From Sideroxydans sp. (GTDB lineage Bacteria > Pseudomonadota > Gammaproteobacteria > Burkholderiales > Gallionellaceae): 46,953 nucleotides of DNA. The notes under the pieces were generated by a model. The model did not search any database and was not told the origin of the DNA. It worked only from the letters and a program-made list of their open reading frames with translations. The first letter of the stretch is position 1, and each line of letters begins with the position of its first letter. Shown piece after piece: positions 24,280 through 32,589 of the stretch. Location: assembly GCA_024636935.1 (NCBI GenBank), contig JAGXGC010000025.1, positions 1 through 46,953 on the forward strand. Direction: 5' to 3'. The position numbers and the translations under genes were made by a program.

Positions 24280-26991
24280 ATGAACGACCATGAAACAGCA
24301 TTGCCTAGTGATCAGCACCGCATTCCAATGGCGGCGTTGCAACAGCGCCTGCACTGCACCGATGCGGGCTTGAGTACAGACGACGCCGCGAAACGTTTGA
24401 TCGAGTTCGGCAGCAATGAACTGCACGTGCGCAAAGAGACGCCTGAGATCATCAAGTTCCTGCGTCAGTTCACCAACTTCTTCGCATTGCTACTCGTCGT
24501 AGGTTCAGCGCTGGCCTTCTTAGCCGACTTCCTGAAACCGGGTGAGGGAAACTTCTACATCGGCGTCGCGCTGCTGGCGGTGGTGTTGCTCAATGCGCTG
24601 TTCACCTACATCCAAGAGCACGAGAGCGAACGCATCATGGAGAGCTTTCGCAACATGCTGGCACAGATGATCACGGTGCAGCGTGATGGCAAAATAGATC
24701 GCATCGAGGCGCGCCTGGTGGTGCCGGGTGATGTGATTTTGCTGGAAGAGGGCGACCGTGTGCCTGCGGATGGGCGCTTACTCGAAGTGAACCAACTCAA
24801 GGTCGACCACGCCTCGCTGACCGGCGAGAGCGAGCCGCAACTGCGCAATGTGAATTGCACGCACGACAATCTGGTGGAGAGTCGGAACATGGTGTTCTCC
24901 GGCACGCTGGTGCAAAGCGGCAACGGCCGTGCATTGGTGTACGGCACCGGCATGAACACGCAGATCGGCCAGATCGTGCAACTCACCAAGGACGCAGGCA
25001 CGGTGGAGACGCCGATCCGCAAAGAGCTGCGCCATTTCATTCGCGTCATCTCAATCATCGCCATCGGGCTGGGTCTGTTGTTCTTCGCCCTCAGCGTAGT
25101 GCTCGGCAATCCACTCATCGGTAGTCTCATCTTCGCCATCGGTATCATCGTGGCCAACGTGCCGGAAGGTCTGCTGCCCACAGTAACGCTGGCATTGACC
25201 ATGGCTTCCAAACGCATGGCGAAGAAGAATGCGCTGATCAAGAATCTGGAAGCGGTGGAGACACTGGGTTCGACCACGGTGATCTGCACCGACAAAACCG
25301 GCACCATCACGCAGAATCAGATGAAGGTCGCCACGCTGGTGCTGGGCGAACATGAACGCTCGGCCTATCAGAGCGGCTTGGTACAGACAGCAGGTTTCGC
25401 CGAAGCGTGGGCCGCCATGGTGCTGTGCAACAACGCGCGCCTCACCGATCATCATTATCTTGGTGATCCCACCGAGGGCGCGTTGCTCGTGTTGGCACAA
25501 CGCCTGCAACCCATAGCCGACTTGGCGGAGCGCTTTCCGCGTATCCACGAAAGCCCCTTCGACTCCGCCACCAAGCGCATGATCACCACGCACAAGGTCG
25601 CAGAGGGTCATCCGCACATCGCTTACATGAAGGGCGCACCCGAGATCGTGTTCAAGAAATGTTCGCATCGTTTGCATCAGGGCGAGCAAGTCGCGTTCGA
25701 CGAGGATGCGCGCAGCAAGGCATTCGAGTTGTATGAGGTGCTGGCCGCGCGCGGCGAACGTGTGTTGGCGCTGGCTTACAAAACGACCGATGCCGATGAA
25801 GCCAGTGAGGATGACTTCATCTATCTGGGATTGGTCGGCATGCTCGATCCGCCGCGCCCCGAGATCGCCGATGCGGTCGATAAATGTCGCAGCGCGGGCA
25901 TTCGTGTATTCATGATCACCGGCGATTACCACACCACGGCCGAATCCATCGCGCGCTAGGTCGGCTTGTTCACCGGCGATGGGCAGGTGATCGTGGGTGA
26001 GAAGTTATTGCAGATGAGTGAACAGGAACTCTCAGTGTTGTTGGATGCGCGTGAGTTAGTGTTTGCGCGCTCCACGCCGTTGCAGAAGTTGCAGATCGTC
26101 AAAGCCCTGCAGAAGAAGGGCGAGATCGTCACCGTCACCGGCGATGGCGTGAACGACGCACCCGCGCTGAAGAACGCCGACATGGGTGTGGCGATGGGCC
26201 TGTCTGGCACCGAGGTAGCAAAGGAAGCGGCTGATATGGTGTTGATGGACGACAACTTCGCCACCATCGTGCATGCCATCGAAGAAGGTCGCACCATCTT
26301 CTCCAACATCAAGAAGTTCATCGCTTACATCCTCACCAGCAACGTACCCGAGATATTGCCCTTCATCGCCTTCGTGGTGATCGACGCGCCACTGGCGCTG
26401 ACCGTGGTACTGATCCTCACCATCGACCTGGGCACTGATCTGTTGCCCGCGCTAGGCTTGGGGCGAGAGCCGCCGGAGCAGGACGTGATGCAACAACCGC
26501 CGCGTCGCCGCGACGAGCGATTACTCACTTGGACTTTGCTCGGCATGAGCTACGGCATCATCGGCATGATCCAAGCCGCTGCCGGATTCTTCGCCTTCTT
26601 CGTCGTGCTCTATCAAGGTGGTTGGACATGGGGCATGGAATTGCCGACATCTGACTTGCTGTATCGCACCGCCGTCACAGCCTTCTTTGCAGCGGTGGTG
26701 ATCTGCCAAGTGGCGGACGTGTTGATCTGTCGCACGCGTCGCCAAAGCATATTGTCCGCCGGCATCTTCCGTAACAAATTGATCTGGGTCGGTATCGCGG
26801 TGGAGCTGGGCATCGTCGTGGCAATCTCGCAGATCGAGTTCCTGCAGCCCTTCTTCGGCACTGCGCCGATAGGTTGGCTCGAGGTCTCGCTGGCGTTACC
26901 TTTCGCAGCAGCGATCTTGTTGGGTGATGAATTAAGGCGCTGGCTGATACGGCGTGACAACCGATTCGTGCAGCGCTGGCTTACTTGGTAG
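24280..26991 (+). pseudogene. Na,K-ATPase-like (P2-type) cation ATPase interrupted by an amber codon
   Basis: A P-type ATPase of about 903 codons read in one frame but broken by TAG at 25957-25959. The first part (559 residues) has the cation-ATPase N-terminus, TGES, the membrane motif VANVPEGLLPTVTLALTMA and ICTDKTGTITQNQMKV; the second holds ARSTPLQKLQIV, the hinge TGDGVNDAPALKNADMG and the C-terminal membrane helices. PEGLL and KNLEAVETLGSTTVICTDKTGT are close to the alpha subunits of animal Na,K-ATPases. Around the break the sequence reads ESIAR-stop-VGLFTGDG, where relatives have Q or K, so CAG to TAG is the simplest cause. Neither half is functional alone. A GAGG ribosome site precedes the first ATG. 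Natural read-through or a sequence error is possible. Confidence 0.85.
25957..25959 (+). other. in-frame amber codon inside the P-type ATPase
   Basis: TAG between CGC and GTC; homologous frame continues directly in both directions with no base gained or lost. The downstream half could only restart at a TTG (25966) or later, with no ribosome site. Confidence 0.9.
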
Positions 26992-27311
26992 CGAGTGCTA
27001 AGTAAGCACTGATCGAATGTCCGCTTTGCGGCGATGAGAAATCATGGATAGACTTCGGCTGTCGGCCAGAAGCGGCCGCTTGGATATATAGGCTAGGCAT
27101 AGATACTTTGGCATATTGACCCCGCTGCAATGGCGGGATAGCTTGCGGGTATGTGTCCTTTTAAGATCAATTCGATGCTGACCCCTTTAGCATTATTTAG
27201 CATTAGTCGTCGCGACGGCTGCGCTAACCCACCAGCTTTAACTGGTGGTAGTTAAGTCCGTTTGATTCTAGCGGATGATGCGATACACAAAGTTGGAAGG
27301 AGGGTGGCGTA
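26992..27311. other. scarred intergenic region
   Basis: About 320 bases without a gene. It contains TCCGCTTTGCGGCG and GCCAGAAGCGGCCGC, sequence of the kind often left in intergenic space, a 10-base palindrome CGTCGCGACG at about 27209, a hairpin with arms CCACCAG / CTGGTGG (27229-27235, 27242-27248), and the left 19-base inverted repeat at 27173. No transposase is present. Confidence 0.5.
27173..27191. repeat. 19-base inverted repeat, left copy
   Basis: CGATGCTGACCCCTTTAGC; its exact reverse complement occurs at 28046-28064. The two bound an 892 bp segment that contains one orphan gene and cuts another. Confidence 0.85.
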
Positions 27312-27932
27312 ATGGGCGGGATTGGTTTGATATTTGTTGTCGCACTTTATGTTTTTATTGCCTACAAGATTGTGGAGGCAGTAGAGCGCAAGTGGCTTAA
27401 GGCGATGCTGATTGTCGCGGCGTTGCTCATTCCAACTGCCGATGCCATCTACGGTCGTATCAAGCTCCAGCACATGTGTGAAGCGGAGGCGGGGTTGAAG
27501 GTCTATCGCGTGGTGGAGCATGTGGATGGGTTTATGGCTGGCACGGCATTCAGCGACTATTGGGTGAAAGAGCACGGCTATCAATTTGCAGAAGACAAGC
27601 CACTATATGGAACAAAGACAAGCAGATATACCCTGGAGAGTTCCGGAGAAATTAAGGTTGAAAAGGATGTGTTGCCAAAGAGCCAATACAGACTACGTCA
27701 AAATGATTTTGGTGAGAAAGAGGCTTACGGTCACAGCCAATATCTAATCGAAGATATTCCTTCAGGCGAAATTTTGGCTACAGACACCCAAGTAACTTTC
27801 CACGGTGGTTGGGCGGAGCGATTTTTAGCGAAGTTCAGCGATGCTGGGGGTGGGAATGTGGCGTGGTGCCCTAACAATTCCCCTGCTCATATCAGCATAA
27901 AAAATTTGGTTAACAGCACTCTAAAACATTAA
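27312..27932 (+). CDS. hypothetical membrane-anchored protein
   Basis: A 206-residue protein I do not recognise. Two hydrophobic segments (GLIFVVALYVFIAYKIV and AMLIVAALLIPTADAIYG) are at the front, followed by a soluble domain of about 150 residues with charged and aromatic residues but no motif I can name. A strong AGGAGGG ribosome site sits eight bases before the ATG. A second start (27945) with its own AAGGAG follows directly, so it was the first gene of a two-gene unit. Base composition is lower in GC than the neighbours, and the pair of 19-base inverted repeats around it suggests acquisition. Confidence 0.6.
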   Translation: MGGIGLIFVVALYVFIAYKIVEAVERKWLKAMLIVAALLIPTADAIYGRIKLQHMCEAEAGLKVYRVVEHVDGFMAGTAFSDYWVKEHGYQFAEDKPLYGTKTSRYTLESSGEIKVEKDVLPKSQYRLRQNDFGEKEAYGHSQYLIEDIPSGEILATDTQVTFHGGWAERFLAKFSDAGGGNVAWCPNNSPAHISIKNLVNSTLKH

Positions 27933-27944
27933 GGAGATAGCATC

Positions 27945-28097
27945 ATGGCACTTACCACAAATCAATTGCTGGATTACTCATGGATGTCTCAAGCGTCTTA
28001 TCTGGATTTTACGGGGTTGTCTTCTGGGGCAACAGGGAGAGGGAAGCTAAAGGGGTCAGCATCGCAATTGTTTTCAACAACGACTGCTATGGGTTAG
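27945..28097 (+). pseudogene. truncated N-terminal fragment of a larger protein
   Basis: The 50-residue frame begins MALTTNQLLDYSWMSQASYL after an AAGGAG ribosome site eight bases upstream, and looks like the conserved front of a larger protein. Near 28045 it meets the 19-base repeat GCTAAAGGGGTCAGCATCG and then low-complexity sequence and a stop. I read it as a gene cut by the repeat. Confidence 0.5.
28046..28064. repeat. 19-base inverted repeat, right copy
   Basis: GCTAAAGGGGTCAGCATCG, the exact reverse complement of 27173-27191. It lies inside the truncated frame, at the point where that frame loses protein-like character. Confidence 0.85.
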
Positions 28098-28210
28098 TTT
28101 TTGCCGGTCACCATCGTCCGCTTTTGGGCGATTCAAATGAAGATTTCATGAGTGATGGCTAGCTAAAGCGGCAGAGAGAATCCGGCAGTTCGTGTCAGTT
28201 CCAGCAGACG

Positions 28211-28244
28211 TAAAAACGCCCCGACACACATGTGCCGGGGCGTT
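28211..28244 (-). terminator. Rho-independent terminator
   Basis: Perfect 9-base arms at 28215-28223 and 28236-28244 (AACGCCCCG / CGGGGCGTT) around a loop containing CACATGTG, followed on the minus strand by TTTTT. It stands 14 bases after the stop of the 36-codon frame. Confidence 0.85.
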
Positions 28245-28257
28245 GTCGTTTGTGGCG

Positions 28258-28368
28258 TCAGAGGGATGCGCTGATGGAAGTGAATGTCGGTAGCGCGACG
28301 ATGAAAGAAACCACGCTGGCGATGACCCAACGAACGAACCTTGCAACACCTTGATATGCTTTTTTCAT
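28258..28368 (-). CDS. 36-residue small membrane-like peptide
   Basis: A 36-residue frame starting MKKAYQGVARFVRWVIASVV and ending ISASL. It has a basic front and one hydrophobic stretch (WVIASVVSFIVALPTF), like a single-helix membrane peptide. Support for it: an AGAGG ribosome site six bases before the ATG, and a strong Rho-independent terminator 14 bases after the stop. No relative is known to me. A small non-coding RNA ending at the same terminator is the alternative. Confidence 0.6.
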   Translation of the reverse strand: MKKAYQGVARFVRWVIASVVSFIVALPTFTSISASL

Positions 28369-28512
28369 TTGATACCTCTCTAGTTAACGCAATGTGCCTG
28401 CACGATGCAGACGTGCGTCAGAGGGTAATACTTGAGAAAAGTTCCTTGGTATTTTTTCGTGCTTGATAAGGATATTGAATACAGTGGCTTGCGTATATTT
28501 TAATAACTCTCT

Positions 28513-29340
28513 TTACTGAAACATGCCACGTGCAGATTGAAGCTCGCCATCAAAGGTCTCAAAGAAAGAATGGCATGATTGAGTGCTGAAATAGAGTTTT
28601 TTCACCGCAGTAATACCGTCCCAATTCACCATTTTTGTGGTCGAGGGATTGAGCATATTGGCAACCGTCACGACATCGGCGTAAGTAGCTAATGAGCTGC
28701 CAGAATCATGTTGTAGGTTCTCATGGGCCAATACGACTTCAGTTAACTCCGAGGGGAATTCCCAGTCCAGCAGCAACTTGTTCCCTACGGTCGCTCTGAA
28801 TTTTTTAGAAATCGAATCAAGGATGGATTCATCCAGGTTTGAAACCATCTTTTCGGCATATAGCGACAAAGGTAAGGACCCAATGTCGTGTATCAAGCCG
28901 GCCATCATTGCTTGATCTGGATTCAAGTGTTTTTGAGTCTTGGCGAGTACATAGCTTATTGCGGCGACTTCGTGACTATGTTTCCAAAATTCGGAGATAT
29001 GTTTTTTCACCGTCGGGTGAGTTGAACTTGAAATTTTATTCATCGAGAAAGTAACGATGATATTTCGCAGCATCTTGTATCCGATCCTTGAAACCGCAGA
29101 CATTAGGTTCTCTACTTTTGGCTTGTCGGCATATTGCGCACTATTGGCCACTTTGAGTATTTGAGAGGCGAGAACTGGATCTGTCGAAACGGCTGCCACG
29201 ATCTGCTGTGTGGAGACATTCATATCATCCAGCATTCTTTGGATCTTGATCGCCAAGTCGGGCATTGCCGGCAATGCAATCTCATTATTCTCAATTGCTG
29301 AAAATAGTTTTTCTAGAATTGGAGACGCGGTCGTATTCAT
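28513..29340 (-). CDS. HDOD domain signalling protein
   Basis: A 275-residue HDOD protein, a non-catalytic HD-like domain used in bacterial signalling. The pattern LPAMPDLAIKIQRMLDD, then VAAVSTDPVLASQILKVANSAQY, then AVSRIGYKMLRNIIVTFSM and later GLIHDIGSLPLSLYAEKM is characteristic. It consists of this domain only. The frame reaches back to 29397; starts at 29376 and 29340 are both possible and neither has a good ribosome site. I chose 29340 because the HDOD pattern begins soon after. Role unknown. Confidence 0.85.
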   Translation of the reverse strand: MNTTASPILEKLFSAIENNEIALPAMPDLAIKIQRMLDDMNVSTQQIVAAVSTDPVLASQILKVANSAQYADKPKVENLMSAVSRIGYKMLRNIIVTFSMNKISSSTHPTVKKHISEFWKHSHEVAAISYVLAKTQKHLNPDQAMMAGLIHDIGSLPLSLYAEKMVSNLDESILDSISKKFRATVGNKLLLDWEFPSELTEVVLAHENLQHDSGSSLATYADVVTVANMLNPSTTKMVNWDGITAVKKLYFSTQSCHSFFETFDGELQSARGMFQ

Positions 29341-29542
29341 ATTGTTTTTTTGAATTAAAGGGGAGCCTATGCTCATTGTAGCGTGAAAAAACTCCAACCC
29401 ATCTCTGATGGTTGCATGGCTATATTTACCCCAGATGGATAACCCACTTATTGCAGGTGGCCATATATGCGGATGAATTGAACTATCAGTAGTTGTAGGG
29501 TGCGCTTGAGACTTTGAACAACGAGGGAGGAGAGTGTCTCCA

Positions 29543-29767
29543 TTATGCGGAGGTCCGACGATGTTGGACTTTCTTCATCACTTTGTCCGCCACGTAAGCC
29601 ACGAACTCTTCTACATTGGCGTAGCCTTGCGTCATTGCAAAATCCGCCAGCCCATCGATTAGTGCGCGCGTCTGTTCGATCTCGGCGAAGCTACGATCAC
29701 AGGTGATGCAGCATTCACCGTCGTCGCGGCAAGCGGTCTTACCTTTACATGCGTTGAAACGGCTCAC
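29543..29767 (-). CDS. small cysteine-rich protein, last gene of the Nif11 set
   Basis: A 74-residue protein with five cysteines near the front (CKGKTACRDDGECCITC) and a helical rest. The cysteine spacing suggests a metal or Fe-S site, but I do not know the family. It starts at a GTG whose last two bases overlap the upstream TGA, so it is translationally coupled to the gene before it. It is most likely under the sigma-54 promoter at 30380. Confidence 0.7.
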   Translation of the reverse strand: MSRFNACKGKTACRDDGECCITCDRSFAEIEQTRALIDGLADFAMTQGYANVEEFVAYVADKVMKKVQHRRTSA

Positions 29768-30063
29768 GCCGGTTTGCCTTCCGCATCGAACACCAGTAGC
29801 GTGGTCTCACCGTCGATGTCGGTGATCTCGGCGCCGCTCAGTTTGCCGTTGTCGTGATAGCTGTAGCGGTGAGACATCTCTATCTCACTGTAAGCGTACT
29901 TGTCGAAGCCGAGCAGCCGGTCGTCATCGTAGTAGCCGCAGAAGTAGGTGTTGCGGTTCTGCACTTCATGCGGCTCCAACTCGTTGACCAGCTTGAACGG
30001 CATCTTGATACCTGTGTAGGTAACGAAGTAGCGGGGCGTGCCCAGCTTGTCGTTGTCACACAT
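29764..30063 (-). CDS. conserved hypothetical protein (possibly DUF6156)
   Basis: A 99-residue soluble protein, PRYFVTYTGIKMPFKLVNEL at the front and RYSYHDNGKLSGAEITDIDGE near the end, the latter like a beta-hairpin antigen-repeat-type segment. It resembles, from memory, a small family annotated as DUF6156; I could not check. It begins two bases after the Nif11 stop and its stop overlaps the cysteine-rich gene, so the three are one unit. Function unknown. Confidence 0.65.
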   Translation of the reverse strand: MCDNDKLGTPRYFVTYTGIKMPFKLVNELEPHEVQNRNTYFCGYYDDDRLLGFDKYAYSEIEMSHRYSYHDNGKLSGAEITDIDGETTLLVFDAEGKPA

Positions 30064-30065
30064 GC

Positions 30066-30284
30066 TTAGGCTCGCAGCAACGCCTTAGCCATGCGCTCTG
30101 ACAATTGATCGGCAGTGAATTGAGGCTCATTGGGCGGGTACAGTTCGTCTTCGATGAAGTCGAAACCGTTTGCTTGTGCCAGTGCCAGCACTTCGCGCAC
30201 CTTCATACATGCTGCCAGTTGATCTTTAAGTGCCGCATCGCTGCGAGCCTTGTCGGAGAAATCCTTGATGTTTTTGATTGCCAT
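30066..30284 (-). CDS. Nif11 domain protein
   Basis: A 72-residue protein with a Nif11-type pattern: short helices with FSDKARSDAALKDQLAACMKV and VLALAQANGFDFIEDEL. Nif11 domains were first seen in nif clusters and are also leader segments of some modified peptides. No modification enzyme or second precursor is nearby, so a nif role is more likely here. The start is at the ATG preceded by AAAAGAGA; the longer frame to 30353 has no support. A sigma-54 promoter lies about 100 bases upstream. Confidence 0.82.
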   Translation of the reverse strand: MAIKNIKDFSDKARSDAALKDQLAACMKVREVLALAQANGFDFIEDELYPPNEPQFTADQLSERMAKALLRA

Positions 30285-30379
30285 GATGGTCTCTTTTTTG
30301 GAGTAAACGTAACAACGGGCTGCGCGGCATCCTGTTTTGTCAGCCAAAACCACTAAATCTTGACCTTATCTCTGAAGCA

Positions 30380-30393
30380 GCAATAAACGTGCC
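30380..30393 (-). promoter_or_regulatory. sigma-54 promoter of the Nif11 set
   Basis: Minus strand reads GGCACGTTTATTGC, a GGCAC-N5-TTGC element, at the end of the upstream gene. Eleven of its bases plus the flanking TG match the nifL promoter (GTTTATTGCTG). No exact TGT-N10-ACA site was found within the 200 bases upstream. Confidence 0.78.
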
Positions 30394-30394
30394 T

Positions 30395-32587
30395 TTAATC
30401 TGTGCGATGGCAGAGACGTTCGAATTCAGCCAAACGCACTGGTTTGCCGAATAGATAACCCTGGTAACGGTTGCAACCGAACTGGCGCAGGAAGGCGAGT
30501 TGATCATCCGTCTCAACACCCTCTGCGATGACGTCCAGCCCGAAGTTGTTGGCGATGTTGATGATGGTGCGCACCATGATGCTGTTGCTCTTGTCTTTCG
30601 CGATGTCGCGCACGAAGGATTGGTCGATTTTTAACTGTTCCAAGGGAAGTCGCTTCAGATAGGACAGCGACGAATAGCCGGTGCCGAAATCGTCCAGCGC
30701 GAAACGAATGCCGATGTCGCGCAGTTCCTGCATCTTGCCGATGGCGTCTTCCACATCGTCCAGGATGAAACTCTCGGTGAGTTCCAGCTTGAGGCGTGAT
30801 GGACGGATGCCATACTCTTCCAGCGTGTCTTTGACGTTTTCGACGAACCAAGCTTGGCTCAACTGGCGAGGACTGACGTTGATAGACAGTACGATGTGTC
30901 GCATCTCCACATTCATCTCCCAGCGCTTCAACATCACACAAGCCTGCTCGATCACCCAGTCGCCGATGTTCAGGATCATGCCCATCTCTTCCGCCAGTGG
31001 GATGAACTCTGCCGGTGAAACCATACCGCGCATTGGATGATTCCAGCGGATCAGGGCTTCGGCGCCGATGATGCGTCCGTTGTCGTCCACCTGCATCTGG
31101 TAGTACAACTCCAGTTGCCCCAGTCGCACCGATGCGCGCAGATCTTTTTCAAGTTCGGCACGATGTTCCATCTCCACCTGCATCTCGGGGTCGAAGAAGC
31201 ACACACGATTTCTGCCTGTTGACTTGGCTTGGTACATGGCGAGATCAGCTTGCTTCAAAATTTCGTCGATACTGTTCTGATGTCCTCGGAACAAGCTCAC
31301 ACCCATACTGGGTGAGCTGTTGTGCTCGATGCTTTTTAACTGGTAGGGCAGGCTCAGTTCGGCGCGGATCTTTTCGGCGATGGTCTCCGCCTGATTGGCC
31401 GCTTCCTTCTCGATTTCGCTCAGAGATTCCAGCGCCACCACGAATTCGTCACCGCCCAGTCGTGCCACGGTGTCACCTTCTCGCACATTGCGCGAGAGGC
31501 GGGTGGCTACTTCTTGTAGTAGCTCATCACCAACGTCATGCCCTTGTGTGTCGTTCAGCGTCTTGAAGTTGTCGAGGTCGATGAACATCACTGCGCCATG
31601 TTTGCCGCTGCGGGCGCTGATCGACATGCTTTGCAATAGTCGTTCTTGCAGCAGGCGACGGTTCGGCAAATGTGTCAGTACATCGTAGAAGGCAAGACGA
31701 TGGATCTCGTCTTCGGATTGTTTGCGCAGGGTGATGTCCTGCACCATGAACAGCACCACACTCTCTTCGCCCATCCGTGCCAGCGAGATGTCTGCCATGA
31801 AAGAACGTGGTTTGCTTGCCACGTTGAGTTCAAAACGGTATTCGTGATGATGCTTGCGCGTCTCGATCACCTGAGTGATGGAAATATCTAGCTCTGGTAC
31901 GCCGAGAAAAGTGCTGAGCGTGTGATTCCGCCAAGAGCTATTGTCTTGGAGTTCGAACATCCCCAGCACTGCCTTGTTCACTAGATGGATCTGTCCGGTG
32001 GCATCCAGCACGATGAAGCCGATCGGCATGTTGCTCACGATCTGTTCGGTATAGCTGCGCGCCAGTGTCAACGCTTTGTGTTCGGCATGGAAGTAAGTGT
32101 CCAGCGCCAAGCCCATATCGAAGAACACCACTTTTAGTAATGCACGCCAGGCACGTTGGCCGCGTTCTTCGTCATCCCGGTAATGCGCCAGCACATGCGG
32201 CATCACCTCACTCATGTATTTGCAGTAGGCACTCATGTACCACTTGGGTGTTAATCCGACGCGTTGATGCACCACGCCCACATGAAGACGATTGGCCACA
32301 TAAGCGGGGTCGTAGCTGCCTTGTGTCAACTGGTCGAAATAGGCCATCTGCGCCTGTTTCAATCTTTCCAGTCGATCTTCATCACCCAGCAGCGGGCGTA
32401 TCTCGGGGAACTGCAACAAATGCGCATAGAACACATCGATCAATTCACCGCGTTTTCCTGCCAGCACGCCGTGCAATTCTTTTAGCAGCGCAACATCTCC
32501 CTCATCAAAAGAAAGAAATGTTTTTCGCTGCAAGATATCCGCATCATCGATGCCGATCTCCTGCAACAGTGATGAACTGGAGTGCAT
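30395..32587 (-). CDS. globin-coupled PAS-GGDEF-EAL oxygen sensor
   Basis: A 730-residue cytoplasmic protein. Residues 1-165 look like a globin-coupled sensor domain (LKQAQMAYFDQLTQGSYD, then RLHVGVVHQRVGLTPKWYMSAY), with H107 as the likely haem ligand. A PAS domain follows (about 170-290), then GGDEF with RLGGDEF near 376, then EAL with GAEALIRW near 507 and DDFGTGYSSL. Both enzymatic motifs are intact, so the net c-di-GMP effect cannot be predicted. It begins two bases after the nifA stop and so is the third gene of a nifL-nifA transcript; oxygen control of c-di-GMP tied to nitrogen fixation is an inference from this position. Confidence 0.85.
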   Translation of the reverse strand: MHSSSSLLQEIGIDDADILQRKTFLSFDEGDVALLKELHGVLAGKRGELIDVFYAHLLQFPEIRPLLGDEDRLERLKQAQMAYFDQLTQGSYDPAYVANRLHVGVVHQRVGLTPKWYMSAYCKYMSEVMPHVLAHYRDDEERGQRAWRALLKVVFFDMGLALDTYFHAEHKALTLARSYTEQIVSNMPIGFIVLDATGQIHLVNKAVLGMFELQDNSSWRNHTLSTFLGVPELDISITQVIETRKHHHEYRFELNVASKPRSFMADISLARMGEESVVLFMVQDITLRKQSEDEIHRLAFYDVLTHLPNRRLLQERLLQSMSISARSGKHGAVMFIDLDNFKTLNDTQGHDVGDELLQEVATRLSRNVREGDTVARLGGDEFVVALESLSEIEKEAANQAETIAEKIRAELSLPYQLKSIEHNSSPSMGVSLFRGHQNSIDEILKQADLAMYQAKSTGRNRVCFFDPEMQVEMEHRAELEKDLRASVRLGQLELYYQMQVDDNGRIIGAEALIRWNHPMRGMVSPAEFIPLAEEMGMILNIGDWVIEQACVMLKRWEMNVEMRHIVLSINVSPRQLSQAWFVENVKDTLEEYGIRPSRLKLELTESFILDDVEDAIGKMQELRDIGIRFALDDFGTGYSSLSYLKRLPLEQLKIDQSFVRDIAKDKSNSIMVRTIINIANNFGLDVIAEGVETDDQLAFLRQFGCNRYQGYLFGKPVRLAEFERLCHRTD

Positions 32588-32589
32588 GA

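Noticed and set aside
30401..30416. TGT-N10-AGA near the Nif11 promoter
   Set aside because: Not an exact NifA site and it is only eight bases from the -24 element.
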